64,000 nt of DNA from Shinisaurus crocodilurus. Lineage: Eukaryota > Chordata > Lepidosauria > Squamata > Shinisauridae. Position numbers and translations under genes: made by a program. The stretch spans positions 185,687,970-185,751,969 of the forward strand of contig CM037880.1 in NCBI GenBank assembly GCA_021292165.1, in the 5' to 3' direction. Shown here piece after piece: positions 10,254 to 20,723 of this stretch. The notes below the pieces were generated by a model. That model did no database searches and was not told where the DNA came from. It saw only the letters and a program-made list of their open reading frames with translations. The stretch's first letter is position 1. Every line of letters starts with the position of its first letter.

Positions 10254-10684
10254 AGAGGAAAAGCTGGACCTCTTGAGCACCTGCCTTCTACACTGCTCTT
10301 AAAGGATCTGGAACCCTGCCAGTTCAAAAGGTAGCAACCTCTTTTCCATGTTCCTTCTAGAATGTTAATTGTTGTAAACCATTTTAGCATTATAGTATCA
10401 AAGCTCTTTCTACACTATCTGGAAAAGAAAGAAAGTGAAGAATGTCTTGGCGATGCCTCTATCTTCTGTGCTTGTATTATGGATGTCTGTTAGGCAGCAA
10501 TAGCTGGATAATGTATTTGCTCCGAAGCTGCAGACATGGTACAAAAAGAGCATATAGACCAGATGTTTGGAACCTTTTTTGGCAATTTTTGCACTCAAAA
10601 CAGACTAAGATGACCTGTAATAACATCAAAAGGGACATGGGGACATTTTGTGCCCCAATACATTGTGTGGAGTGCCAAAAGTAC
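10254..10684. other. No recognised feature
   Basis: AT-rich sequence. Repeated 'ggggac-att' words continue into the next repeat, but nothing is classifiable. Confidence 0.4.
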
Positions 10685-10885
10685 CCCAATGTCCATATAA
10701 TTAGATTTGGGGATATTTTACATTCCAGGCATGTTTTGTTTTAGAAAGCTATAAAAGGCAGGTGGCTGAAATTTGGGGACATTGTTTACTACCATGCAGG
10801 TGACAATGTCCTAGAAGGACTAGATCAGTAGGTCTACTTTTGTGTAAATTACACAACAGAATGTGAGCCTGGGGTATGGCAATCC
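10685..10885 (-). repeat. Unclassified interspersed repeat, copy 2
   Basis: This is the inverted counterpart of 7138-7320, sharing aaaaggcaggtgg, gtaggtctactt and acagaatgtgagcctgggg. Confidence 0.5.
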
Positions 10886-11012
10886 CCAAGGAATTATCAT
10901 TAAATTAAAATGTGTGTGTATGTGTTTTCTTGACATCAGTGTGATTGCAAGAAATACACTGGTCTCACACTCTGATATTGCTTGCACCTGCATAACCTAG
11001 ACCATAGGCGGG

Positions 11013-11588
11013 GGTTGAGGCTGTACTTCCCATCTTCCTTCCAAGAACATCTAAACAATGGCTTCTAACTAAAAAGCTTTATTAGTTAATGCAAGCCAAG
11101 CAAACTGGCTTAAAAGGACAAATGAAGTGGACTGCAGAAATCAATCACAAAAGAAACAAGCTTAGATAGAAATCTAGCCTATTAAGGACGAATGATCTAT
11201 TGTTGAGAAGTTGATTCCAAACTGGGAACCTCTCCTCCCTTCCAGACTCCAATTACCTACACACATACCCCTAAAGGTGGATCCATATAAAGGGCCAATC
11301 TCTTGGAGCACCTGACACTTCAAAGATGGTCCATCTTTCTTAGCTGATGTCTGACCCTGGGTTTAATGATGCTTGATTTGCCCTCCTCCAGACCAGAACG
11401 CTCAGATTGCGTTGGCGTGGAATTTGACACTAATTGATCCTCACATGTCTGTTTGGTTTATCTCTAAGTCCGCTGGCCTTGGCAAACCAGCTGCAGGTTC
11501 CCTCCCCTCCATCTCCTCCCCCCCCCCGTCAGACTCAGAATCTGTTCCCAGATCCTCCTCTGTAGGAACAATGGGCCCAATCCCTACA
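11013..11588 (-). mobile_element. Solo-type LTR, minus orientation
   Basis: Read on the minus strand it starts tgtagggattgggccc and ends ggaagtacagcctcaac. It matches the plus-strand LTR at 16795-17354 along its length: a TATA-like ctttatatggatcc, a polyA signal ctaataaagc, and the ending after 'agaagccattgttt'. No internal retroelement sequence adjoins it. No target duplication is visible, so flanks or ends have decayed. Gypsy-type is likelier than retroviral, from general style only. Confidence 0.7.
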
Positions 11589-12091
11589 TCGAGCAGACTT
11601 TAGCCTTGCAGGATCTACTATGTTTTTAACTAGAACCCTGAGATCCACCAACCCAAGCATGGCACAAAAGACATACACTGAGAATTAAGTGAATCCTTTG
11701 GATATAATTGTAAGAATTAAGAATTGTATAATTGTAAGAATTCTAAATCCAGGAATTTGAGTATCAGAACTGAATGGAGCTCACAATGTGTTTATGCAAC
11801 AAGCCACTGCTGGTTACTCTGAGATTTGTTCATTTTAGCAGTTACATAATGGGGTGGGTGGTGTCATTTTATTACTACTCTTGTTAAATAATTGGGACTC
11901 AGAAATCCTTGCTGATCTACTGCAAATCACCCAAACATCTGTCAGTAGTTCCCTATCTGGATTTGTGAAGTAAAAAATTAGCTCCCATTTCTCTCCTGCT
12001 TTCCAAATTAGATAATGTTACAAACCGCAAGTTCAAAATAATGGATTCCACTCAATATCCTCTTACTTTCATTACTGAAATACATGCCCGG
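11589..12091. other. No recognised feature
   Basis: AT-rich unique-looking sequence. 'attgtaagaatt' occurs twice near 11710 and 11730. Confidence 0.45.
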
Positions 12092-12575
12092 TAGGGATGG
12101 GTGAGAATTTCATTTCAGTTCGGTTTTGATAAAAATTTACCAAAGTTAAATTTGGGACAAAAAGAACTTGAGATTTTTAAAAAAACAGGATGTGAGAAAA
12201 CCCAAAACTGACAGATTTGTCCATCCAGGCCCAGGGCTTTGAATCCTTTGCTCTTAAAAGTCTGTATTCGAATCCTTGGGTATTCAAACATGTTAGTGCT
12301 TAATTAAGATTGTCATTGCTTTTTCCCCTGACCGTTCCTCATCTTTAACAGCTACATGGCAGGCAGGTACATCATGGTCCTCTCTGTGCTGGGAATAGCT
12401 GTATCTATTTAATTTGGTTGGTGCTGATGGGTGAGAATTTCATTTGTTTGTTTTTGATCAGAATTTACTGAAATTCGCAAAGTTCTTCATATTTGAGAAA
12501 GAAAGAATGTGAGATTTTTAAAATGTGAATGCAGGGGAAAGCAAAGCTGGCAGATGATTCACCCTTCCCTTTGGA
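12092..12575. mobile_element. Composite MITE-spacer-MITE repeat, copy A
   Basis: Module 1 (12092-12227) runs from tagggatgggtgagaatttc to gacagatttgtccatcc. A spacer (12228-12428) contains cctcatctttaacagctac and catggtcctctctgtgctg. Module 2 (12429-12575) starts gatgggtgagaatttcattt and ends gattcacccttcccttt. The modules are direct repeats with hAT-like ends. The same three-part order recurs at 34139-34705. Confidence 0.65.
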
Positions 12576-13547
12576 TGTGAAGCATGGCTGTTCATTCTTC
12601 ATGATAGCTGGGTATAGTCTGTATTTTCTAGTACTGTGCTGAAAATTTCTTCCATATTTTTTTTTCAACCATTCTCATTCAATTTGACAACAAAAAAAAA
12701 TGGTTCTCCAAACAAAATTCAATGGAGAAGAACATCTCATGGGCTGGGTTCAGGGTTCTTGTGTTTACCTTACTTATGAGGGGGCCGAGGATTGAGTGTG
12801 TACAATCATCTCTCTGGCAGCATGTAGCCTCCTCAGCTTCCCACACTTCAATTAAAGCTGAGAGGAAGATGTCATTAAGTAATTCCTCCCATGTGGCTTT
12901 TTCAGATCACAAAGTGTGGGTAGTCTGGGAGGCTGCAGAGCAATGCAGAGATGTGTAATAGAATGAACTACACACACACATACCGCACATTTGGCCACTT
13001 TCACAGCAATCGGGTAAGCTCAAAAACACCTTCAAAAGAAATTTTAAAATGTCCTGAGTATGAAGCAGAAAAATGGAAAGCTCTTTCAAGGGGGGAGAAA
13101 ACTTTCAAGAAATTGGAGGACAGATTTTGGCACAGCACTAGCTCCACCTCTTCCCTGGAGCTGGACACACCACTGCCCCCTCACACCTGCATTGTGGTGG
13201 ATGCAAAACACATGCCAAGTTGCCAACACAGTTGATGCTGTCGCTACTTACAGCAGCAGCACAAAAAACAACAGCACCAAGGTCCCAACACCTTGGAATG
13301 AGATAAAAAGGCTGTGCTGCTGCAACTCCTGCCAATGGTGAGTCTTACCTGTGAGAAACTTGGAGAATTTCTCCTCGCCCTAGAGAAATTAAGTGAAATT
13401 GTCCTCCCAATTTCGCTGCCCACAAATAAGAATTTTGAGAAGTCATTTGTGCAGAGCTCTAGTATTTTCATTCATTCATTATACAGTGAGCTTCTACTTT
13501 GGCTATTTTACTCTAGTTGTTCCACAAGCATATCAGTGATAGATCAC
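12576..13547. other. No recognised feature
   Basis: I see no named repeat or convincing coding potential. Short frames on both strands overlap each other. Confidence 0.4.
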
Positions 13548-13660
13548 GGGTGCAATCCTATGCAGATTTAGACAGAAAAAAGTCTTACAACTCCCAGCAT
13601 TCCCCAGCCAGCAGTTGTTGTAGGACTTTTTTTCTGTCTAAACCTGCATAGGATTGCGTG
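13548..13660. mobile_element. Palindromic Harbinger-like MITE
   Basis: gggtgcaatcctatgcag faces ctgcataggattgcgtg, and the inverted symmetry extends inward (tttagacagaaaaaagtct / actttttttctgtctaaa). It is a full copy of the family whose half copies lie at 8195 and 37262. Confidence 0.7.
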
Positions 13661-13699
13661 ATAAGAATTATCATTATTGAGTTTCCTTATTTCTTTACA

Positions 13700-13790
13700 G
13701 TGTAATCCTGTATGTATTCACTCATAACTAAGACCCATTGAATTCCATGGGGCTTACTCCCAGGAAAGTGTGTATAGGATTGCAGCCATA
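13700..13790. mobile_element. 'caatccta'-type MITE, second interior version
   Basis: Contains aagacccattgaattccatg, gggcttactccc and gtataggattgcagcc. It is a copy of the repeat at 8103-8190. Confidence 0.6.
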
Positions 13791-13792
13791 GC

Positions 13793-13853
13793 CGCCTCTC
13801 CTCCTCCTCCTCCTCCTCCTCCTCCTCCTCCTCCTCCTCCTTCTTCGGTTGCC

Positions 13854-13886
<33 letters not shown>
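13793..13886. repeat. (CTC)n then (TTA)n microsatellites
   Basis: About 48 bases of CTC units are followed, after 14 bases, by about 31 bases of TTA units. Confidence 0.95.
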
Positions 13887-14595
13887 TAACTTTATTTAAA
13901 AATAAATAAAATTTTCATGGGGGGGGGAATACAAATAGCAACAAAAAATACTATGTGGATACCCTGGTAGATGGTGTTGGGTTTGTGTGTCTAGAATGTG
14001 TGGTAGTGACTGACTAGCACATTTTGCTTCCTCATTCTTTTTCACTGCACTGAAACGATCCTTGGGGCTATGGTCTGTGAAATATTCTTAGTGATGGTGA
14101 TTTATAGGGGTGAAGGTATTTAGGTTGTTAAGTGTGCTTCATTGCTTGCTCTGCTGGTCCTTTTTGCTTCATGGCATATAATTGTGTTCTGCTTATGTTA
14201 TTTTCTTTTTCCAGCTACCCCTGCTGTTCCCATTCCCTGTATTTAACCTTGCGTGCCTAAATACTGAGTCTCTATTTGCTATAATTACATGTATCTCTCT
14301 TGATTAGCTAAATATTTGCTCAAGGAAAGCTCTGGAGTGAACAAAAACCCTGGGGTCATCGGACAATGACTGAGTCATAGCAAGTTGTCACTGTGGTTTT
14401 GTTTCATTTTCTAATTTGCCACAAACAAATAAAAAAAGCACGGTCAACAAGGAAATAAACTTTGCTGCTGCAAGCATGTCCTTTGTATTATCCTTTTCTA
14501 TGCATAAGTATCTCAGTGATCGAATATGGGCAAGGTGCCGTTAACAATAATCACAGATGAAATAGGGAGCACAAACCATTTTCAGAGAGAATGAA
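13887..14595. other. No recognised feature
   Basis: Unique-looking sequence with one G run near 13920. Confidence 0.45.
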
Positions 14596-14673
14596 TTAAG
14601 GCACAATCCTATGCATGTTAAGACAGAAAAAAGTCCTTTTTTCTGTCTAAACATGCATAGGATTGCACCTTTA
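14596..14673. mobile_element. 72-bp palindromic MITE with TTA duplication
   Basis: The element (14599-14670) is almost two arms only: aggcacaatcctatgcatg and catgcataggattgcacct, with agacagaaaaaagt / ttttttctgtct inside. TTA precedes and follows it. It is the shortest member of the family here. Confidence 0.75.
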
Positions 14674-14814
14674 ACATGTGAAAGTGGGCACGATGCGAGG
14701 AGATCAGGATTGCTCCTGGTGGCCTTGCCTCCACCCTCCACATAGTCATCCAAATCTGTTCCTAAAGCTTATGTATGTATAAACTATATGCTGGCCACGC
14801 AATTTGATACCCCA

Positions 14815-15440
14815 AACTTATTTATTTATGCATTTATCTATTTATTTTAGACACTTTTATGCCACCTTTCAAAACAAAAAGTTGTGCCAAGGTGGCTCAC
14901 AGCAAAACAAACGAACAAACAAAAATAGTACACTAATAAAGAGCAATACCTGATTATTAAAATACCTGATTATTTAATTTTTTAATTTTTAATTTAAAAT
15001 AATAGAGTAAGAGAGCAGCATTACACGTACTAAACCCCAACACAGAATCACAATATTACAAATTATTCTAAAATCAAAAAAACTAGAGCAGTAATAAATC
15101 AAGCCAGCCTAACTTTTCTATCCAATGGTGGATTGAATATGTTTTTTTTTAAGTATTTAGGGTCTACCTAAAGAAAATAGGGATGGAGCCAAACATACTT
15201 CCTGAGGGAGGAGGTTTCAGAGATAAGGGGATACCACCAAGAATACCCTGTCTGGTGTTCCCACCAACCTGATAGTACCTACTGGCAGGTCTCTGAGCAG
15301 GGCCTCTGTGGCTGATCTTAAGGGCTGGGCAGGCTCATATGGGTGCAAGCATATGCAAGGTTCCTTCAGGTAACCTGCTCCCCAACCATTTAGGGTTCTA
15401 TAAGTCAATACTAGCACTTTAAATTTGGATTCTGAAGTGA
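14815..15440 (-). mobile_element. L2-lineage LINE, 3' end
   Basis: A TTTA-rich start and a 'tatgccacctttcaaaa' UTR are followed on the minus strand by ORF2 C-terminal blocks (VLTYRTLNGWGAGYLKEP near 15360-15415). It is stop-rich and 5'-truncated. Confidence 0.65.
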
Positions 15441-15774
15441 ATGGGTATAATCCAGCATTGTTCTATGGCATACATGGGTACAATCCAGCATTATACATGG
15501 TTTCAGGCAAATGCAGGTGAAATTGAAAACTGGAGTCATTGCAAAACTCCATGAAAACTGGAGTCATTGCAAGGTTGATGATGGAGAACTAAAAAACCAG
15601 AGACATCCCCAAAAAGAGAGATGGTCATGTCCCTTGTGACCTATTACATTCAAATTTGGCCCATCTTGGGTCCCAATATGGTCATGCCCCATTCCCCACC
15701 CCCCTTTTCCCCAACCACAAATCAGTTGGTGTTTTCTTGGTTTTTGTGTAGCTGCCTATATGCTTCCAAACCCA
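15441..15774. other. No recognised feature
   Basis: Two near-identical words, aaactggagtcattgcaa, occur at 15527 and 15556, suggesting a local duplication. Otherwise nothing is recognisable. Confidence 0.4.
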
Positions 15775-16298
15775 ATTCAAGGTGCTGGTCTTAACCTATA
15801 AAAGCCCTACATGGTTTGGGGCCGCAATACTTGTTGGAACGCCTCTCCTAACCACAATTTACCTGGACAGCATGCTCAGCATCTGGGGCCTTCCTCCGAC
15901 TGCCACCTCTAAGGGAGGCTCAGTTGGTGGTAACAAGGAAGAGGGCCTTTTCTGTGGCAGCCCCCCAATTATGGAACTAGTTGCCCACTGAGGCCCACCT
16001 GGTGCCAACTTTACTATCCTTTTGGCACCAGGTTAAGACTGCCCCCTATGCTGAGGCATTTAATAGCTCTAAATAGTGCATGGGGGTGGTTATGTCAACT
16101 TTTTAACATGTCTAGTTGTATTAACTTGTTCTTAGTTATTTAAGTCATTTTTAAATTGGTGTTTTTTTTAAATTTTAGTATTGATTTTTTAATGATGCTT
16201 TTATTGTTTGTATTTTATATTGTATTTTATTGTATTTTTATTAATTGTTGTCCACTGCCCAGGGAGTTTCAGCTACTGAGTGGTATAGAAATAAAATT
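15775..16298 (+). mobile_element. L2-lineage LINE, 3' end
   Basis: The plus strand carries broken ORF2 C-terminal blocks (caaggtgctggtcttaacct; agagggccttttctgtggca) and a long T-rich 3' UTR. It ends in the stem-loop-like 'cactgcccagggagtttcag' and 'gtatagaaataaaat'. The A-rich tail has been replaced by the TTC repeat that follows. Confidence 0.7.
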
Positions 16299-16443
16299 AT
16301 TCTTCTTCTTCTTCTTCTTCTTCTTCTTCTTCTTCTTCTTCTTCTTCTTCTTCTTCTTCTTCTTCTTCTTCTTCTTCTTCTTCTTCTTCTTCTTCTTCTT
16401 CATCGCCATCATCGCCATCATCGCCATCATCGCCATCATCGCA
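16299..16443. repeat. (TTC)n followed by (ATCGCC)n
   Basis: About 100 bases of TTC (GAA on the other strand) pass straight into four units of a catcgccat-type hexamer. Long open frames across it are artefacts of the repeat. Confidence 0.97.
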
Positions 16444-16677
16444 GATGGTTAGTATGAGAGTTGTACCAGAAGAAGATTCGGAGATAGCATCAGGAGGGAT
16501 ATCTTTTATCTGTTTACCCATCAGAATGTGGGTAGCAGCATCTTTCTTTCCTGGGTGCCAGACAGTATTTGTATAATAAAGGTTAAAACAAATATTTGTT
16601 ATTTTAAGTGCATATTTTGTCATATTATAGAATAAATAATCTGTACATAGTGGAGTGGCCTGGGCCATGTGACCACA

Positions 16678-16678
<1 letters not shown>

Positions 16679-16741
<63 letters not shown>
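16679..16741. repeat. (GT)n-(GA)n compound microsatellite
   Basis: About 12 GT units join directly to about 19 GA units. Confidence 0.97.
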
Positions 16742-16743
<2 letters not shown>

Positions 16744-16794
16744 ACCCAATACATAAGTGGGTACTGATCTTTCCATGCATTCTCTGCATGAAGG

Positions 16795-17354
16795 TGTAGG
16801 GACTGGGCCCGCTGATCCTACAAAGGAGGATCTGGGAACAGATTCTGACAGGGAGGAGGAGATGGAGGGGAGGGAACTTGCAGCTGGTTTTCCAAGGCCA
16901 ATGGACTTAGAGAAAAGCCAAACAGTCAGTGAGGATCAATCAGTGTCAAATTCCATGGGAAAGTAATCAGAGCTTTCTGATTGGGAGGAGGGGAAATCAA
17001 GGGTCACTAACCCCAGGGTCAGACATCAGCTAAGGAGGGCAGACCAGCTGAGAAGTATCTGATGCTCCAAGAGATTGGCCCTTTATATGGATCCACCTTT
17101 AGGGGTATGTGTGTAGGTAATTGGAGTCTGGAAGGGAGAAGAGGTTTCCAGTTTGGAATCAACTTCTCAACAATAGTTTATTCTTCCTTAATGGCTAGAT
17201 TTCCATCTAAGCTTGTTTCTTTTGTGATTGATTTCTGCAATCCACTTCATTTGTCCTAAGCCAGTTTGCTTGGCTTGCATTGACTAATAAAGCATAGTTA
17301 GAAGCCATTGTTTGGATCTTTTTGGAAGGAGGAGGGGGAAGTACGGCCTCGACA
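16795..17354 (+). mobile_element. Solo-type LTR, plus orientation
   Basis: It starts tgtagggactgggccc and ends ggcctcgaca, giving TG...CA ends. Flanks gaagg and gatgg agree at 4 of 5 bases, consistent with a 5-bp duplication. A TATA-like tttatatgg is near 17092 and the polyA signal aataaa near 17286. The 5' part encodes a short Glu/Asp-rich frame without a domain. The inverted partner is at 11013-11588. Confidence 0.75.
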
Positions 17355-17409
17355 GATGGCATCCAAATAGTGATCTCAACTCTATTTCAGATCAAACTGA
17401 TAAAAACAA

Positions 17410-17523
17410 CAGTATGACATCTGAACAGCCTGATCTCATCTGATCTCGGAAGCTAAGTAGGGTCAGACCTGGTTAGTACTTGGATGGGTGACCGTGGAGT
17501 ACCTTGGAGTACCAGGTGCTGCA
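17410..17523 (+). ncRNA. 5S rRNA-like sequence (pseudogene or SINE head)
   Basis: From about nucleotide 8 of 5S rRNA onward, the match is close: ctgatctcggaagctaag, ggtcagacctggttagtact, tggatgggtgacc, ending ccaggtgctgcagg. The A-box and C-box parts of the internal promoter are recognisable. An extra 'accttggagt' repeat and base changes near the 3' end argue against a functional gene. The tRNA-like SINE head follows within three bases, so it may be the first half of a dimeric SINE. Confidence 0.8.
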
Positions 17524-17525
17524 GG

Positions 17526-18062
17526 GAGGGGCCATAGCTCAGTGTGATAGAGCACATGTTTTGCATGCAGAAGGTCCCAGGTTCGATCTAGTGATGTGTC
17601 CGTTCGCCTCGTGCGGGCCTACCTGTTGCTGGCGGCGGCTCACCGCACAGAGGCGAGCCGGCTGCGACGGGACCTTGCTCCGGTGCGCTGGACCCCTGCG
17701 CTATGTTTTTGGCAGGGAAACCAGGGCAACAGGGCTTAAACAGGGCTGCCAAAAACACAGCGCGCCAGAGCAGGGTCCCATTGCGGCCAGTTCCGGCAGC
17801 TCAAGCAGCGCGGAGAACACTCTGCGCCGCTTGGAAGAACAAGGTGGGGCCCCCCCGCCACCACCGTGGAGAGGAGAGGCAGCAGAGAGGCGAGCCCCCC
17901 CACAGGTTCGTGAACACTGCTAGTTCGATCCCCAGCCTCCAGGTAGGGCTTGGAAAGAACCCTGTCTGAAACGCTGGAGAGCTGCTGCCAGTCAATGTCG
18001 ACAATACTGGGCTAGATGGATCAATGGTCTGACTCAGTATGAGGCAGCTCCCTATGTTCCTA
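17526..18062 (+). mobile_element. tRNA-Ala-derived SINE, split by a hAT element
   Basis: The head (gggccatagctcagtgt, tttgcatgcagaaggtccca, ggttcgatc) has a tRNA-Ala fold order with TGC at the anticodon position. After the 17589-17922 insertion the SINE continues: ccaggtagggcttgg, ctgaaacgctggagagctgc, then caatactgggctagatgg and a tail ending ctccctatgttcct. It is the fullest copy here. An extra 'tg' in agtgtgata suggests an inactive A box. Confidence 0.8.
17581..17930. mobile_element. GC-rich hAT MITE in the SINE B box
   Basis: The element is 17589-17922. It starts tagtgatgtgtccg and ends gaacactgcta. gttcgatc is duplicated exactly at 17581-17588 and 17923-17930, and this is the SINE's B box. 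A central inverted repeat, tgtttttggcag / ctgccaaaaaca (17704-17757), encloses ccagggcaacagggcttaaa. The element at 45652-46200 has the same centre. Confidence 0.85.
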
Positions 18063-19249
18063 TAAACTTCTGAATTTGTTAGGCATATTTCCTAAACACC
18101 TTTCAACCTGCCTTAGCTACCATAGCTGTGTAGCAGGCTTCCATTTGCATCCGTTCCCCCAACTTAGATCTGCTGTGAACTGACTCCTTCCCACTGAAAC
18201 GCCCAGGGCGCCTGATCCTATCTGAGCACCAGCTTGCCTTGCTCCATACTGAGCTTGCAGCTGCTTCTGTTGTTTTGCTCATTGCCTAGGGCATATCAAA
18301 TGCTTCTGACAACTTTAAACTTTACCAAGTGACATCCTGATGCCGTAAAACTCAAAATGCTCCAAGTTCATAAATCTGCATCATAAATGAGATTGCATCT
18401 TTAGTACAGCATATTACTGAATGCCTGGAAGGCAAAATATTGTACTAATATGCCAGTTTCAGCTCACACACACTACAAAAACACACGAAGCATTACTGAA
18501 AACACATTTAAAATGACTGAAAACAGAGTGGATTCCCACAATATTTTTTGGCAGTTATGAACTGACATTTTAGTCAGTTCATGCTGGATATACACATTGA
18601 TCTAGGGATGCTCCCCATATTTTGGAGTTCTGCATAATCTCATTTTATTTACAAAATGGAACAGATGCATTCAAGTTCCTACAATGTTCCATTTTTTTTT
18701 TCCCTTCCCAAATTTTGTGTAGGGCACAGTGCATGTAAACGTGTAGGCTTCCCCTATGCAGATGTCCACTCTCAACATGTGAATATTGGGAGCAGGGCTA
18801 GGAAAAATGTGTGACCTTAGGAACGGGGCCAGCAGTGTGGTCCCATAATTCCTTGTGCTTGAGGAGTCTGCTTCCAAGATAGCATGGAAGATGATGTTCC
18901 ACTGAGATAGGTAGTAAAAAACAACAACAACAATCTGCATTGTTGTATGGAATATAGTTTTATTTGAATGGGTGTGCATGTATGCATAAATGGTATGTGT
19001 GTGAGTTCAGAGTTGGGGGCAGAATAGGAAGTCCACTACAGTGTGTTACCCCAGGGCTCATCATGGCCTTATTCCAGCCTTGGCTTGGGAAACAACTTCG
19101 TGCTATTTTTTGAATAGTTGTGGGGATGGGGTACACAGCAAATGTTCTCCTTCCTCCCTTCCCTCGCAATCCATACTATCACACCATCCTGTAATTTCCT
19201 TACTAGGGAAACAAATATGAGAAATATAATATGGACTCAAGGTGTACAA

Positions 19250-19251
<2 letters not shown>
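18063..19251. other. Mostly unique-looking sequence
   Basis: A 10-bp-arm hairpin (atgaactgac / gtcagttcat) is at 18557-18582. No gene or named repeat was recognised. Confidence 0.45.
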
Positions 19252-19288
<37 letters not shown>

Positions 19289-19425
19289 TCCATTAAGAAT
19301 ATAAGGAGAACCCTGCTGGATCCAACCAAAGGCCTATCTACTCCATTATGCTATTTCCCACAGTGGCCGACCAGATGCCTATGGGAAATGCAGAAGCAGG
19401 ACTTTCCAAGCCAGCTTTATAGATG
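19252..19425 (+). repeat. (GT)n and an 'aagaacataagaagagcc' repeat
   Basis: About 16 GT units (19252-19282) are followed by a squamate interspersed repeat with gaaccctgctggatccaacc and cagtggccgaccagatgcct. Sister copies are at 20056 and 58077. Confidence 0.65.
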
Positions 19426-20055
19426 AAAACAGAATTATTCCAAGTTAAGCTAAACCACTACAGGTTATCCTTCCTGTTACCCTTTTTTGTTTTAATGTCC
19501 TCACCTCGCCAGAAGTGTAGTCAAGCGATATGTTCTAATGCATGGACTGGTGCTGAGTTTCTCATATACCGCTACCAAACAAAAATCACAGAACGGTGTG
19601 GTCTCCATAGCAACTGTAATTTAATAATGTGAAATTTCCAGTTTGATAGAGCTGAACAACTAATAATGTCAGCTTCCAATGTAGTTGAAACTGGATGTCA
19701 GGAGGGAATGGCATAAAACATGAAGCTAAGACTGATCCATTACAACATTCATCTTTATTGTCAGAATGATCTTTCAGCCAATAATAGCAATGATTTAAAA
19801 TGTGATCTGATTTCTTTTTCATGCATCTCCTTAAATCATGTGGCATTAATGATGAAAATGCACTTATTAAAATCTTACTCTCAAAAATTATTCTGGGGCT
19901 TAGTTGCCTCTGACACTTTATTTACATTATGTTGTTACTAGAGCCCTAATCAGGTATTCTCAAAGTGGTTAAAGTAATGTGTGTGGAGAGGGAGTGCACT
20001 AGCCCTGCCCTCTCCTCATGTGTTTTTGTCACCCTCTACTCATGGAGGGTGACTT

Positions 20056-20200
20056 ACATAAGAACATAGGAAGAGCCATGCTGGATCAGACCAAGGGTCC
20101 ATCTAGTCCAGCATTCTGTTCACACAGTGGTCCACCAGCTGCCCACGGGAAACCCACAAGCAGAACATGAGTGCAACAGGTCTGATGTTAGTCCTAGTGG
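20056..20200 (+). repeat. 'aagaacataggaagagcc' repeat
   Basis: Carries ccatgctggatcagaccaag, ccatctagtccagcattctg and gggaaacccacaagcagaac. It is a fuller copy of the repeat at 19292. Confidence 0.65.
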
Positions 20201-20560
20201 GCCAAGGAGGCGTGGTTCCAAACAGGCAGAGATTGGCTTCCAGAGCAGAGGAGAATATAAACCAGAGGCAGGAATATAAACAAGACCAAATAGAAGTGAA
20301 AGAAGATCAGGGGGATCAGGAGTAGGAATGTAGTCAAAACCAGGCATGGGTCAAGTTCCACAGCAGCAATCAGGGAAAGAAAGCAGGCAGTTAGGAAGTG
20401 TCTTCACACCAGGGACAAGTTGCTTGGAACCAAGTTCCCCAGCAACTGGTGAGTTCCCCAGCAATTGGACTTCCTGAATAGGAGAGCCTTCTGTATCCAT
20501 TGAGGCTCTCCATTCAACTGAGAACCCTAATTTTCCAGCATTCTCAATCATGTGGGCAGC
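20201..20560. repeat. Possible LTR fragment
   Basis: It has repeated 'gttccccagcaa' words, 'aatataaac' repeats and an A/G-rich block, a style I associate with squamate LTR retrotransposons. No ends or signals prove it. Confidence 0.25.
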
Positions 20561-20723
20561 CAGAAATGGGATGGAATGGATTTACGAATGAACACATGTG
20601 ACACTGACACAGATCGGAAATAGGCTGATCTGTTCATCTTTAGTTATAGCTAAAGGTAGCCATCATCTGTCACTATTGTTACAATTTTTACAGTAGAACA
20701 CCCATTAACCAAAATGTAATTAC

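Noticed and set aside
16156..16776. Frames rich in Phe, Leu or Glu
   Set aside because: They are translations of the TTC, GT and GA microsatellites.
17410..17523. Functional 5S rRNA gene
   Set aside because: The 5' end is missing, the 3' part has an extra repeat and changes, no T-run terminator follows, and it is fused to a SINE head.
17526..17600. Functional tRNA-Ala gene
   Set aside because: The A box carries extra bases, the B box is split by an insertion, and the body continues as a SINE.
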